64,000 nt of DNA from Budorcas taxicolor (lineage: Eukaryota; Chordata; Mammalia; Artiodactyla; Bovidae). The notes below the pieces were generated by a model. That model saw nothing but the letters and a program-made list of their open reading frames with translations, was not told the origin of the DNA and did not search any database. Location: contig NW_026291749.1 in assembly GCF_023091745.1 (NCBI RefSeq), positions 160,281-224,280 of the forward strand, given 5' to 3'. Of the stretch, positions 47,441-58,914 are shown piece by piece. Position 1 is the stretch's first letter. The number at the start of each line of letters is the position of its first letter. A program made the translations under genes and the position numbers.

Positions 47441-48256
47441 ATGGATCTTGGGGTGCTTCTGAGTCTCCCCAGGGGAGTCAGGCCTCGTCTCGAGTCAGGG
47501 CATGCACGTGCGCTTTCCTCCCGAGCTGCAGCAGTAGTGTCACGCTTCCTGTCACGTGGATCAAGGGATCTGTGGCTTTCCCTCGAGGCTGTCCCTTGAG
47601 GCTTTCCCACGAGGCTTTCCCACAGGTCTGTGCCACGTGCCACCATGGTGTGAGTCGATCCTCGGCGTGAAAGACGAGCCGGTGAAGGGAAAAGAGCTTC
47701 CTCTGGAATGGACTGAGACATCTGGGGGACTCTTGGAATGGTGGCACGACCCTGGAGTTCCTCTCGCCGTTCCTGTTGAGAGGGCCTCCTCTTGAGATGC
47801 GACGGGAACGCCGGGAACTCTTTCCTGACGAAGCAGGAAATGGATGCCTCATCTCGAGCTACGAGGCGGAAACGGGGCTCCTCAAGATGTGGGCGGGACC
47901 CTCGTGATTCCTCTCGAGTGGAGACGGGTATGTCGGGGAACTTCTTGATTTGCACCAGGGGTGTGAAGGACCCCTTCGAAGTTCCAGAGGGGAGGTGTGA
48001 TCAGCCTCGAGACGCCTCAGCAGAAATGGGCCTCATCTCGCCTGGAGGGGGGAACCTCCTGGATTTTCTCGAGTTGCGGCAGGTCTTCTCGTGTTACCAT
48101 GGGGACCTCAGGGACCCGCTCTGGTGGCCTCAGGAAAGGCCAGTCCCCATGCGAGTTGCTAGGGGACCTCTCGGGTTTCCTCTCCCGTCCATGCCGGGGC
48201 CTCAGTCCTTGTGTGGAGTCGGGGCCGGAACCTGAGGATTCCTCTCCAGTGTTGCC
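47441..48256 (+). repeat. Satellite monomer 59, A class
   Basis: Copy of 44993, offset 2,448 bp. Confidence 0.95.
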
Positions 48257-49072
48257 ATGGATCTTGGGGTGCTTCTGAGTCTCCCCAGGGGAGTCAGGCC
48301 TCGTCTCGAGTGGGGGCATGCACGTGCGCTTTCCTCCCGATCTGCAGCAGTAGTGTCACGCTTCCTGTCACTTGGATCAAGGGATCTGTGGCTTTCCCTC
48401 GAGGCTGTCCCTCGAGGCTTTCCCACGAGGCTTTCCCACAGGGCTGTGCCACGTGCCACCTTGGTGTGAGTCGATCCTCGGCGTGAAAAACGAGCCGGTG
48501 AAGGGAAAAGAGCTTCCTCTGGAATGGACTGAGACATCTGGTGGACTCTTGGAATGGTGGCACGACCCTGGAGTTCCTCTCGCCGTTCCTGTTGAGAGGG
48601 CCTCCTCTTGAGATGCGACGGGAACGCCGGGAACTCTTTCCCGAAGAAGCAGGGAAAGGATCCCTCATCTCGAGCTACGAGGCGGAAACGGGGCTCCTCT
48701 GGATGTGGGCGGGACCCTCGTGATTCCTCTCGAGTGGAGACGGGTATGTCGGGGAACTTCTTGATTTGCACCAAGGGTGTGAAGGACCCTTTCGAAGTTC
48801 CAGAGGGGAGGTGTGATCCACCTCAAGACGCCTCAGCGGAAATGGGCCTCATCTCGCCTGGAGGGGAGAACCTCCTGGATTTTCTCGAGTTGCGGCAGGT
48901 CTTCTCGAGTTACGATGGGGACCTCAGGGACCCGCTCTGGTTGCCTCAGGAAAGGCCAGTCCCCATGCGAGTTGCTAGGGGACCTCTCGGGATTCCTCTC
49001 CCGTCCATGCCGGGGCCTCAGTCCTTGTGTGGAGTCGGGGCTGGAACCTGAGGATTTCTCTCCAGTGTTGCC
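48257..49072 (+). repeat. Satellite monomer 60, B-end
   Basis: Copy of 45809, with ccgaTctgc and cacTtgg. Confidence 0.95.
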
Positions 49073-49888
49073 ATGGATCTTGGGGTGCTTCTGAGTCTCC
49101 CCAGGGGAGTCAGGGCTCGTCTCGAGTCAGGGCATGCACGTGCGCTTTCCTCCCGAGCTGCAGCAGTAGTGTCACGCTTCCTGTCACGTGGATCAAGGGA
49201 TCTGTGGCTTTCCCTCGAGGCTGTCCCTTGAGGCTTTCCCACGAGGCTTTCCCACAGGTCTGTGCCACGTGCCACCATGGTGTGAGTCGATCCTCGGCGT
49301 GAAAGACGAGCCGGTGAAGGGAAAAGAGCTTCCTCTGGAATGGACTGAGACATCTGGGGGACTCTTGGAATGGTGGCACGACCCTGGAGTTCCTCTCGCC
49401 GTTCCTGTTGAGAGGGCCTCCTCTTGAGATGCGACGGGAACGCCGGGAACTCTTTCCCGACGAAGCAGGAAATGGATGCCTCATCTCGAGCTACGAGGCG
49501 GAAACGGGGCTCCTCAAGATGTGGGCGGGACCCTCGTGATTCCTCTCGAGTGGAGACGGGTATGTCGGGGAACTTCTTGATTTGCACCAGGGGTGTGAAG
49601 GACCCCTTCGAAGTTCCAGAGGGGAGGTGTGATCAGCCTCGAGACGCCTCAGCAGAAATGGGCCTCATCTCGCCTGGAGGGGGGAACCTCCTGGATTTTC
49701 TCGAGTTGCGGCAGGTCTTCTCGTGTTACCACGGGGACCTCAGGGACCCGCTCTGGTGGCCTCAGGAAAGGCCAGTCCCCATGCGAGTTGCTAGGGGACC
49801 TCTCGGGTTTCCTCTCCCGTCCATGCCGGGGCCTCAGTCCTTGTGTGGAGTCGGGGCCGGAACCTGAGGATTCCTCTCCAGTGTTGCC
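49073..49888 (+). repeat. Satellite monomer 61, A class
   Basis: Full A set. Its first ~155 bp match 46625, then it diverges. Confidence 0.95.
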
Positions 49889-50702
49889 ATGGATCTTGGG
49901 GTGCTTCTGAGTCTCCCCAGGGGAGTCAGGCCTCGTCTCGAGTGGGGGCATGCACGTGCGCTTTCCTCCCGAGCTGCAGCAGTAGTGTCACGCTTCCTGT
50001 CACGTGGATCAAGGGATCTGTGGCTTTCCCTCGAGGCTGTCCCTCGAGGCTTTCCCACGAGGCTTTCCCACAGGGCTGTGCCACGTGCCACCTTGGTGTG
50101 AGTCGATCCTCGGCGTGAAAAACGAGCCGGTGAAGGGAAAAGAGCTTCCTCTGGAGTGGACTGAGACATCTGGTGGACTCTTGGAATGGTGGCACGACCC
50201 TGGAGTTCCTCTCGCCGTTCCTGTTGAGAGGGCCTCCTCTTGAGATGCGACGGGAATGCCGGGAACTCTTTCCCGACGAAGCAGGGAAAGGATCCCTCAT
50301 CTCGAGCTACGAGGCGGACCGGGGCTCCTCTGGGTATGGGCGGGACCCTCGTGATTCCTCTCGAGTGGAGACGGGTATGTCGGGGAACTTCTTGATTTGC
50401 ACCAAGGGTGTGAAGGAGCCTTTCGAAGTTCCAGAGGTGAGGTGTGATCAGCCTCGAGACGTCTCAGCGGAAATGGGCCTCATCTCGCCTGGAGGGGAGA
50501 ACCTCCTGGATTTTCTCGAGATGCGGCAGGTCTTCTCGAGTTACGACGGGGACCTCAGGGACCCGCTCTGGTGGCCTCAGGAAAGGCCAGTCCCCATGCG
50601 AGTGGCTAGGGGACCTCTCGGGTTTCCTCTCCCGTCCATGCCGGGGTCTCAGTCCTTGTGTGGAGTGGGGCCGGAACCTGAGGATTCCTCTCCAGTGTTG
50701 CC
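49889..50702 (+). repeat. Satellite monomer 62, W class (814 bp)
   Basis: W markers with two 1-nt deletions: gcggaccgggg (~50319) and gagtggggcc (~50666). Also ggGtatggg and gagAtgcgg. Confidence 0.95.
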
Positions 50703-51518
50703 ATGGATCTTTGGGTGCTTCTGAGTCTCCCCAGGGGAGTCAGGCCTCGTCTCGAGTGGGGGCATGCACGTGCGCTTTCCTCCCGAGCTGCAGCAGTAGT
50801 GTCACGCTTCCTGTCACGTGGATCAAGGGATCTGTGGCTTTCCCTCGAGGCTGTCCCTCGAGGCTTTCCCACGAGGCTTTCACACAGGGCTGTGCCACGT
50901 GCCACCTTGGTGTGAGTCGATCCTCGGCGTGAAAGACGAGCCGGTGAAGGGAAAAGAGGTTCCTCTGCAATGGACTGAGACATCTGGGGGACTCTTGGAA
51001 TGGTGGCACGACCCTGGAGTTCCTCTCGCCGTTCCTGTTGAGAGGGCCTCCTCTTGAGATGCGACGGGAACGCCGGGAACTCTTTCCCGACGAAGCAGGG
51101 ACAGGATCCCTCATCTCGAGCTACGAGGCGGAAACGGGGCTCCTCTGGATGTGGGCGGGACCCTCGTGATTCCTCTCGAGTGGAGACGGGTATGTCGGGG
51201 AATTTCTTGATTTGCACCAAGGGTTTGAAGGACCCTTTCGAAGTTCCAGAGGTGAGGTGTGATCAGCCTCGAGACGCCTCAGCGGAAATGGGCCTCATCT
51301 CGCCTGGAGGGGAGAACCTCCTGGATTTTCTCGAGTTGCGGCAGGTCTTCTCGAGTTACGACGGGGACCTCAGGGACCCGCTCTGGTGGCCTCAGGAAAG
51401 GCCAGTCCCCATGCGAGTTGCTAGGGGGCCTCTCGGGATCCCTCTCCCGTCCATGCCGGGGCCTCAGTCCTTGTGTGGAGTCGGGGCCGGAACCTGAGGA
51501 TTCCTCTCCAGTGTTGCC
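50703..51518 (+). repeat. Satellite monomer 63, X class
   Basis: Full X set with ctgCaatgg and gggatCcctctcc. Confidence 0.95.
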
Positions 51519-52333
51519 ATGGATCTTGGGGAGCTTCTGAATCTCCCCAGGGGAGTCAGGCGGCATCTCGAGTGGGGGCATGCACGTGCGATTTCCTCTC
51601 GAACTGTAGCCGTTGTGTCACGCTTCCTGTCACGTGGATCAAGGGATCTGTGGCTTTCCCTCGAGGCTGTCCCTCGAGGCTTTCCCACGAGGCTTTCCCA
51701 CAGGGCTGTACCACGTGCCACCTTGGTGTGAGTCGATCCTCGGCGTGAAAGACGAGCCGGTGAAGGGAAAAGAGGTTCCTCTGGAATGGACTGAGACATC
51801 TGGGGGACTCTTGGAATGGTGGCACGACCCTGGAGTTCTCTCGCCGTTCCTGTTGAGAGGGCCTCCTCTTGAGATGCTTCGGGAATGCCGGGAACTCTTT
51901 CCCGACGAAGCAGGGAAAGGATCCCTCATCTCGAGCTACGAGGCGGAAACGGGGCTCCTCTGGATGTGGGCGGGACCCTCGTGATTCCTCTCGAGCGGAG
52001 ACGGGTATGTCGGGGAACTTCTTGATTTGCACCAAGGGTGTGAAGGACCCTTTCGAAGTTCCAGAGGTGAGGTGTGATCAGCCTCGAGATGCCTCAGCGG
52101 AAATGGGCCTCATCTCGCCTGGAGGGGAGAACCTCCTGGATTTTCTCGAGTTGCGGCAGGTCTTCTCGAGTTACGACGGGGACCTCAGGGACCCGCTCTG
52201 GTGGCCTCAGGAAAGGCCAGTCCCCATGCGAGTTGCTAGGGGACCTCTCGGGATTCCTCTGCCGTCCATGCCGGGGCCTCAGTCCTTGTGTGGAGTCGGG
52301 GCCGGAACCTGAGGATTCCTCTGCAGTGTTGCC
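51519..52333 (+). repeat. Satellite monomer 64, Y class (815 bp)
   Basis: Variants are gcgaTttcctctcgAActg, ctgtAccacg, gagttctctcg (-1), gatgcTTcggg, gagCggag and ctctGccg. Confidence 0.95.
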
Positions 52334-53176
52334 ATGGATCTTGGGGTGCTTCTGAGTCTCCCAAGGGGAGTCAGGGCTCGTCTCGAGTGGGGGCATGCAC
52401 GTGTGCTTTCCTCCCGAGCTGCAGCAGTAGTGTCACGCTTCCTGTCACGTGGATCAAGGGATCTGTGGCTTTGCCTCGAGGCTGTCCCTGGAGGCTTTCC
52501 CACGAGGCTTTCCCACGAGGCTTTCCCACGAGGCTTTCCCACAGGGCTGTGCCACGTGCCACCTTGCTGTGAGTCGATCCTCGGCGTGAAAGACGAGCCG
52601 GTGAAGGGAAAAGAGCTTCCTCTGGAATGGACTGAGACATCTGGGGGACTCTTGGAATGGTGGCACGACCCTGGAGTTCCTCTCGCCGTTCCTGTTGAGA
52701 GGGCCTCCTCTTGAGATGCGACGGGAACGCCGGGAACTCTTTCCCGAAGAAGCAGGGAAAGGATCCCTCATCTCGAGCTACGAGGCGGAAACGGGGCTCC
52801 TCTGGATGTGGGCGGGACCCTCGTGATTCCTCTCGAGTGGAGACGGGTATGTCGGGGAACTTCTTGATTTGCACCAAGGGTGTGAAGGACCCTTTCGAAG
52901 TTCCAGAGGGGAGGTGTGATCCACCTCAAGACGCCTCAGCGGAAATGGGCCTCATCTCGCCTGGAGGGGAGAACCTCCTGGATTTTCTCGAGTTGCGGCA
53001 GGTCCTTCTCGAGTTACGATGGGGACCTCAGGGACCCGCTCTGGTTGCCTCAGGAAAGGCCAGTCCCCATGCGAGTTGCTAGGGGACCTCTCGGGATTCC
53101 TCTCCCGTCCATGCCGGGGCCTCAGTCCTTGTGTGGAGTCGGGGCTGGAACCTGAGGATTTCTCTCCAGTGTTGCC
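52334..53176 (+). repeat. Satellite monomer 65, Z class with B-end (843 bp, longest)
   Basis: Carries ctcccAAgggg, cacgtgTgc, a 7-unit minisatellite, ttgCtgtg, and an inserted C near 53002. Confidence 0.95.
52470..52560 (+). repeat. 13-bp minisatellite, 7-unit allele
   Basis: Two extra TTTCCCACGAGGC units make this tract 91 bp, the longest state in the window. With a 1-nt insertion (caggtCcttctc) near 53002 it accounts for the 843-bp monomer. Confidence 0.9.
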
Positions 53177-53992
53177 ATGGATCTTGGGGTGCTTCTGAGT
53201 CTCCCCAGGGGAGTCAGGGCTCGTCTCGAGTCAGGGCATGCACGTGCGCTTTCCTCCCGAGCTGCAGCAGTAGTGTCACGCTTCCTGTCACGTGGATCAA
53301 GGGATCTGTGGCTTTCCCTCGAGGCTGTCCCTTGAGGCTTTCCCACGAGGCTTTCCCACAGGTCTGTGCCACGTGCCACCATGGTGTGAGTCGATCCTCG
53401 GCGTGAAAGACGAGCCGGTGAAGGGAAAAGAGCTTCCTCTGGAATGGACTGAGACATCTGGGGGACTCTTGGAATGGTGGCACGACCCTGGAGTTCCTCT
53501 CGCCGTTCCTGTTGAGAGGGCCTCCTCTTGAGATGCGACGGGAACGCCGGGAACTCTTTCCCGAAGAAGCAGGAAATGGATGCCTCATCTCGAGCTACGA
53601 GGCGGAAACGGGGCTCCTCAAGATGTGGGCGGGACCCTCGTGATTCCTCTCGAGTGGAGACGGGTATGTCGGGGAACTTCTTGATTTGCACCAGGGGTGT
53701 GAAGGACCCCTTCGAAGTTCCAGAGGGGAGGTGTGATCAGCCTCGAGACGCCTCAGCAGAAATGGGCCTCATCTCGCCTGGAGGGGGGAACCTCCTGGAT
53801 TTTCTCGAGTTGCGGCAGGTCTTCTCGTGTTACCACGGGGACCTCAGGGACCCGCTCTGGTGGCCTCAGGAAAGGCCAGTCCCCATGCGAGTTGCTAGGG
53901 GACCTCTCGGGTTTCCTCTCCCGTCCATGCCGGGGCCTCAGTCCTTGTGTGGAGTCGGGGCCGGAACCTGAGGATTCCTCTCCAGTGTTGCC
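53177..53992 (+). repeat. Satellite monomer 66, A class
   Basis: A set, with cgaAgaagc in place of the usual cgacgaagc. Confidence 0.95.
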
Positions 53993-54807
53993 ATGGATCT
54001 TGGGGTGCTTCTGAGTCTCCCCAGGGGAGTCAGGCCTCGTCTCGAGTGGGGGCATGCACGTGCGCTTTCCTCCCGAGCTGCAGCAGTAGTGTCACACTTC
54101 CTGTCACGTGGATCAAGGGATCTGTGGCTTTCCCTCGAGGCTGTCCCTCGAGGCTTTCCCACGAGGCTTTCCCACAGGTCTGTGCCACGTGCCACCTTGG
54201 TGTGAGTCGATCCTCGGCGTGAAAAACGTGCCGGTGAAGGGAAAAGAGCTTCCTCTGGAATGGACTGAGACATCTGGTGGACTCTTGGAATGGTGGCACG
54301 ACCCTGGAGTTCCTCTCGCCGTTCCTGTTGAGAGGGCCTCCTCTTGAGATGCGACGGGAATGCCGGGAACTCTTTCCCGACGAAGCAGGGAAAGGATCCC
54401 TCATCTCGAGCTACGAGGCGGACCCGGGGCTCCTCTGGATATGGGCGGGACCCTCGTGATTCCTCTCGAGTGGAGACGGGTATGTCGGGGAACTTCTTGA
54501 TTTGCACCAAGGGTGTGAAGGAGCCTTTCGAAGTTCCAGAGGTGAGGTGTGATCAGCCTCGAGACGTCTCAGCGGAAATGGGCCTCATCTCGCCTGGAGG
54601 GGAGAACCTCCTGGATTTTCTCGAGATGCGGCAGGTCTTCTCGAGTTACGACGGGGACCTCAGGGACCCGCTCTGGTGGCCTCAGGAAAGGCCAGTCCCC
54701 ATGCGAGTGGCTAGGGGACCTCTCGGGTTTCCTCTCCCGTCCATGCCGGGGTCTCAGTCCTTGTGTGGAGTGGGGCCGGAACCTGAGGATTCCTCTCCAG
54801 TGTTGCC
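53993..54807 (+). repeat. Satellite monomer 67, W class (815 bp)
   Basis: W set with tcacActtcc, acaggTctg and private aacgTgccgg. The 1-nt deletion lies near 54771. Confidence 0.95.
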
Positions 54808-55623
54808 ATGGATCTTTGGGTGCTTCTGAGTCTCCCCAGGGGAGTCAGGCCTCGTCTCGAGTGGGGGCATGCACGTGCGCTTTCCTCCCGAGCTGCAGCA
54901 GTAGTGTCACGCTTCCTGTCACGTGGATCAAGGGATCTGTGGCTTTCCCTCGAGGCTGTCCCTCGAGGCTTTCCCACGAGGCTTTCACACAGGGCTGTGC
55001 CACGTGCCACCTTGGTGTGAGTCGATCCTCGGCGTGAAAGACGAGCCGGTGAAGGGAAAAGAGGTTCCTCTGCAATGGACTGAGACATCTGGGGGACTCT
55101 TGGAATGGTGGCACGACCCTGGAGTTCCTCTCGCCGTTCCTGTTGAGAGGGCCTCCTCTTGAGATGCGACGGGAACGCCGGGAACTCTTTCCCGACGAAG
55201 CAGGGACAGGATCCCTCATCTCGAGCTACGAGGCGGAAACGGGGCTCCTCTGGATGTGGGCGGGACCCTCGTGATTCCTCTCGAGTGGAGACGGGTATGT
55301 CGGGCAATTTCTTGATTTGCACCAAGGGTTTGAAGGACCCTTTCGAAGTTCCAGAGGTGAGGTGTGATCAGCCTCGAGACGCCTCAGCGGAAATGGGCCT
55401 CATCTCGCCTGGAGGGGAGAACCTCCTGGATTTTCTCGAGTTGCGGCAGGTCTTCTCGAGTTACGACGGGGACCTCAGGGACCCGCTCTGGTGGCCTCAG
55501 GAAAGGCCAGTCCCCATGCGAGTTGCTAGGGGGCCTCTCGGGATCCCTCTCCCGTCCATGCCGGGGCCTCAGTCCTTGTGTGGAGTCGGGGCCGGAACCT
55601 GAGGATTCCTCTCCAGTGTTGCC
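54808..55623 (+). repeat. Satellite monomer 68, X class
   Basis: Full X set. cgggCaattt is private. Confidence 0.95.
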
Positions 55624-56440
55624 ATGGATCTTGGGGAGCTTCTGAATCTCCCCAGGGGGAGTCAGGCGGCATCTCGAGTGGGGGCATGCACGTGCGATTT
55701 CCTCTCGAACTGTAGCCGTTGTGTCACGCTTCCTGTCACGTGGATCAAGGGATCTGTGGCTTTCCCTCGAGGCTGTCCCTCGAGGCTTTCCCACGAGGCT
55801 TTCCCACAGGGCTGTGCCACCTGCCACCTTGGTGTGAGTCGATCCTCGGCGTGAAAGACGAGCCGGTGAAGGGAAAAGAGGTTCCTCTGGAATGGACTGA
55901 GACATCTGGGGGACTCTTGGAATGGTGGCACGACCCTGGAGTTCCTCTCGCCGTTCCTGTTGAGAGGGCCTCCTCTTGAGATGCGACCGGAACGCCGGGA
56001 ACTCTTTCCCGATGAAGCAGGGAAAGGATCCCTTATCTCGAGCTACGAGGCGGAAACGGGGCTCCTCTGGATGTGGGCGGGACCCTCGTGATTCCTCTCG
56101 AGTGGAGACGGGTATGTCGGGGAACTTCTTGATTTGCACCAAGGGTGTGAAGGACCCTTTCGAAGTTCCAGATGTGAGGTGTGATCAGCCTCGAGACGCC
56201 TCAGCGGAAATGGGCCTCATCTCGCCTGGAGGGGAGAACCTCCTGGATTTTCTCGAGTTGCGGCAGGTCTTCTCGAGTTACGACGGGGACCTCAGGGACC
56301 CGCTCTGGTGGCCTCAGGAAAGGCCAGTCCCCATGCGAGTTGCTCGGGGACCTCTCGGGATTCCTCTCCCGTCCATGCCGGGGCCTCAGTCCTTGTGTGG
56401 AGTCGGGGCCGGAACCTGAGGATTCCTCTCCAGTGTTGCC
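55624..56440 (+). repeat. Satellite monomer 69, Y class (817 bp)
   Basis: Inserted G near 55655 (cagggGgagtc), gccacCtgcc, gcgacCgg, cgaTgaagc, cccTtatctcg, cagaTgtgagg and gctCgggg. Confidence 0.95.
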
Positions 56441-57282
56441 ATGGATCTTGGGGTGCTTCTGAGTCTCCCAAGGGGAGTCAGGGCTCGTCTCGAGTGGGGG
56501 CATGCACGTGCGCTTTCCTCCCGGCTCTGCAGCAGTAGTGTCACGCTTCCTGTCAGGTGGATCAAGGGATCTGTGGCTTTGCCTCGAGGCTGTCCCTGGA
56601 GGCTTTCCCACGAGGCTTTCCCACGAGGCTTTCCCACGAGGCTTTCCCACAGGGCTGTGCCACGTGCCACCTTGGTGTGAGTCGATCCTCGGCATGAAAA
56701 ACGAGCCGGTGAAGGGAAAAGAGCTTCCTCTGGAATGGACTGAGACATCTGGTGGACTCTTGGAATGGTGGCACGACCCTGGAGTTCCTCTCGCCGTTCC
56801 TGTTGAGAGGGCCTCCTCTTGAGATGCGACGGGAATGCCGGGAACTCTTTCCCGACGAAGCAGGGAAAGGATCCCTCATCTCGAGCTACGAGGCGGACCC
56901 GGGGCTCCTCTGGATATGGGCGGGACCCTCGTGATTCCTCTCGAGTGGAGACGGGTATGTCGGGGAACTTCTTGATTTGCACCAAGGGTGTGAAGGAGCC
57001 TTTCGAAGTTCCAGAGGTGAGGTGTGATCAGCCTCGAGACGTCTCAGCGGAAATGGGCCTCATCTCGCCTGGAGGGGAGAACCTCCTGGATTTTCTCGAG
57101 ATGCGGTAGGTCTTCTCGAGTTACGACGGGGACCTCAGGGACCCGCTCTGGTGGCCTCAGGAAAGGCCAGTCCCCATGCGAGTGGCTAGGGGACCTCTCG
57201 GGTTTCCTCTCCCGTCCATGCCGGGGTCTCAGTCCTTGTGTGGAGTGGGGCCGGAACCTGAGGATTCCTCTCCAGTGTTGCC
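56441..57282 (+). repeat. Satellite monomer 70, Z/W chimera (842 bp)
   Basis: Carries ctcccAAgggg, an inserted base at cccggctctgc (~56523), gtcaGgtgg, a 7-unit minisatellite, the W 3' half, and private gcggTagg. Confidence 0.95.
56578..56668 (+). repeat. 13-bp minisatellite, 7-unit allele
   Basis: This is a second 91-bp tract with the same first-unit signature as the one at 52470. It sits at the equivalent place in the X-Y-Z order. Confidence 0.9.
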
Positions 57283-58098
57283 ATGGATCTTGGGGTGCTT
57301 CTGAGTCTCCCCAGGGGAGTCAGGCCTCGTCTCGAGTGGGGGCATGCACGTGCGCTTTCCTCCCGAGCTGCAGCAGTAGTGTCACGCTTCCTGTCAGGTG
57401 GATCAAGGGATCTGTGGCTTTCCCTCGAGGCTGTCCCTCGAGGCTTTCCCACGAGGCTTTCACACAGGGCTGTGCCACGTGCCACCTTGGTGTGAGTCGA
57501 TCCTCGGCGTGAAAGACGAGCCGGTGAAGGGAAAAGAGGTTCCTCTGCAATGGACTGAGACATCTGGGGGACTCTTGGAATGGTGGCACGACCCTGGAGT
57601 TCCTCTCGCCGTTCCTGTTGAGAGGGCCTCCTCTTGAGATGCGACGGGAATGCTGGGATCTCTTTCCCGACGAAGCAGGGACAGGATCCCTCATCTCGAG
57701 CTACGAGGCGGAAACGGGGCTCCTCTGGATGTGGGCGGGACCCTCGTGATTCCTCTCGAGTGGAGACGGGTATGTCGGGGAATTTCTTGATTTGCACCAA
57801 GGGTTTGAAGGACCCTTTCGAAGTTCCAGAGGTGAGGTGTGATCAGCCTCGAGACGCCTCAGCGGAAATGGGCCTCATCTCGCCTGGAGGGGAGAACCTC
57901 CTGGATTTTCTCAAGTTGCGGCAGGTCTTCTCGAGTTACGACGGGGACCTCAGGGACCCGCTCTGGTGGCCTCAGGAAAGGCCAGTCCCCATGCGAGTTG
58001 CTAGGGGGCCTCTCGGGATTCCTCTCCCGTCCATTCCGGGGCCTCAGTCCTTGTGTGGAGTCGGGGCCGGAACCTGAGGATTCCTCTCCAGTGTTGCC
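57283..58098 (+). repeat. Satellite monomer 71, X class
   Basis: X set but with gatcttgggg. Private changes are gggaatgcTgggaTctc, ctcAagttg and ccatTccgg. Confidence 0.95.
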
Positions 58099-58914
58099 AT
58101 GGATCTTGGGGAGCTTCTGAATCTCCCCAGGGGAGTCAGGTGGCATCTCGAGTGGGGGCATGCACGTGCGATTTCCTCTCGAACTGTAGCCGTTGTGTCA
58201 CGCTTCCTGTCACGTGGATCAAGGGATCTGTGGCTTTCCCTCGAGGCTGTCCCTCGAGGCTTTCCCACGAGGCTTTCCCACAGGGCTGTGCCACGTGCCA
58301 CCTTGCTGTGAGTCGATCCTCGGCGTGAAAGACGAGCCGGTGAAGGGAAATGAGGTTCCTCTGGAATGGACTGAGACATCTGGGGGACTCTTGGAATGGT
58401 GGCACGACCCTGGAGTTCCTCTCGCCCTTCCTGTTGAGAGGGCCTCCTCTTGAGATGCGACGGGAACGCCGGGAACTCTTTCCCGACGAAGCAGGGAAAG
58501 GATCCCTCATCTCGAGCTACGAGGCGGAAACGGGGCTCCTCTGGATGTGGGCGGGACCCTCGTGATTCCTCTCGAGTGGAGACGGCTAGGTCGGGGAACT
58601 TGTTGATTTGCACCAAGGGTGTGAAGGACCCTTTCGAAGTTCCAGAGGGGAGGTGTGATCCACCTCAAGACGCCTCAGCGGAAATGGGCCTCATCTCGCC
58701 TGGAGGGGAGAACCTCCTGGATTTTCTCGAGTTGCGGCAGGTCTTCTCGAGTTACGATGGGGACCTCAGGGACCCGCTCTGGTTGCTTCAGGAAAGGCCA
58801 GTCCCCATGCGAGTTGCTAGGGGACCTCTCGGGATTCCTCTCCCGTCCATGCCGGGGCCTCAGTCCTTGTGTGGAGTCGGGGCTGGAACCTGAGGATTTC
58901 TCTCCAGTGTTGCC
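58099..58914 (+). repeat. Satellite monomer 72, Y class with C-tag and B-end
   Basis: Carries gtcaggTggcat, ctctcgAActg, ttgCtgtg, gggaaaTgagg, cgccCttcc, cttGttgattt and ggttgcTtcagg. Confidence 0.95.

Larger units (their letters stand above)
46774..49221 (+). repeat. Trimeric HOR, copy 2 of a tandem duplication
   Basis: It repeats 44326-46773 at a 2,448-bp offset. Identity continues a few bases past the boundary, to 49228, and then breaks at 49229 (T against C at 46781). Confidence 0.85.
50703..54807 (+). repeat. Pentameric higher-order repeat X-Y-Z-A-W (clearest copy)
   Basis: Five consecutive monomers carry the X, Y, Z, A and W variant sets in that order over 4,105 bp. The next monomer (54808) restarts with X. 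The same order is partly visible from 915 to 7454, where extra monomers interrupt it. The excess over 5 x 816 bp comes from the +26 bp minisatellite allele plus single-nt indels. Confidence 0.75.
54808..57282 (+). repeat. Contracted HOR copy X-Y-Z/W (three monomers)
   Basis: It starts like the preceding pentamer (X, then Y, then Z). The third monomer begins as Z (ctcccaagggg, 7-unit minisatellite) and ends as W (gaaaaacgag, tctggtgga, gacccgggg, gagtggggcc). This fits deletion of two monomers by unequal exchange inside the minisatellite/3' region. Confidence 0.7.
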
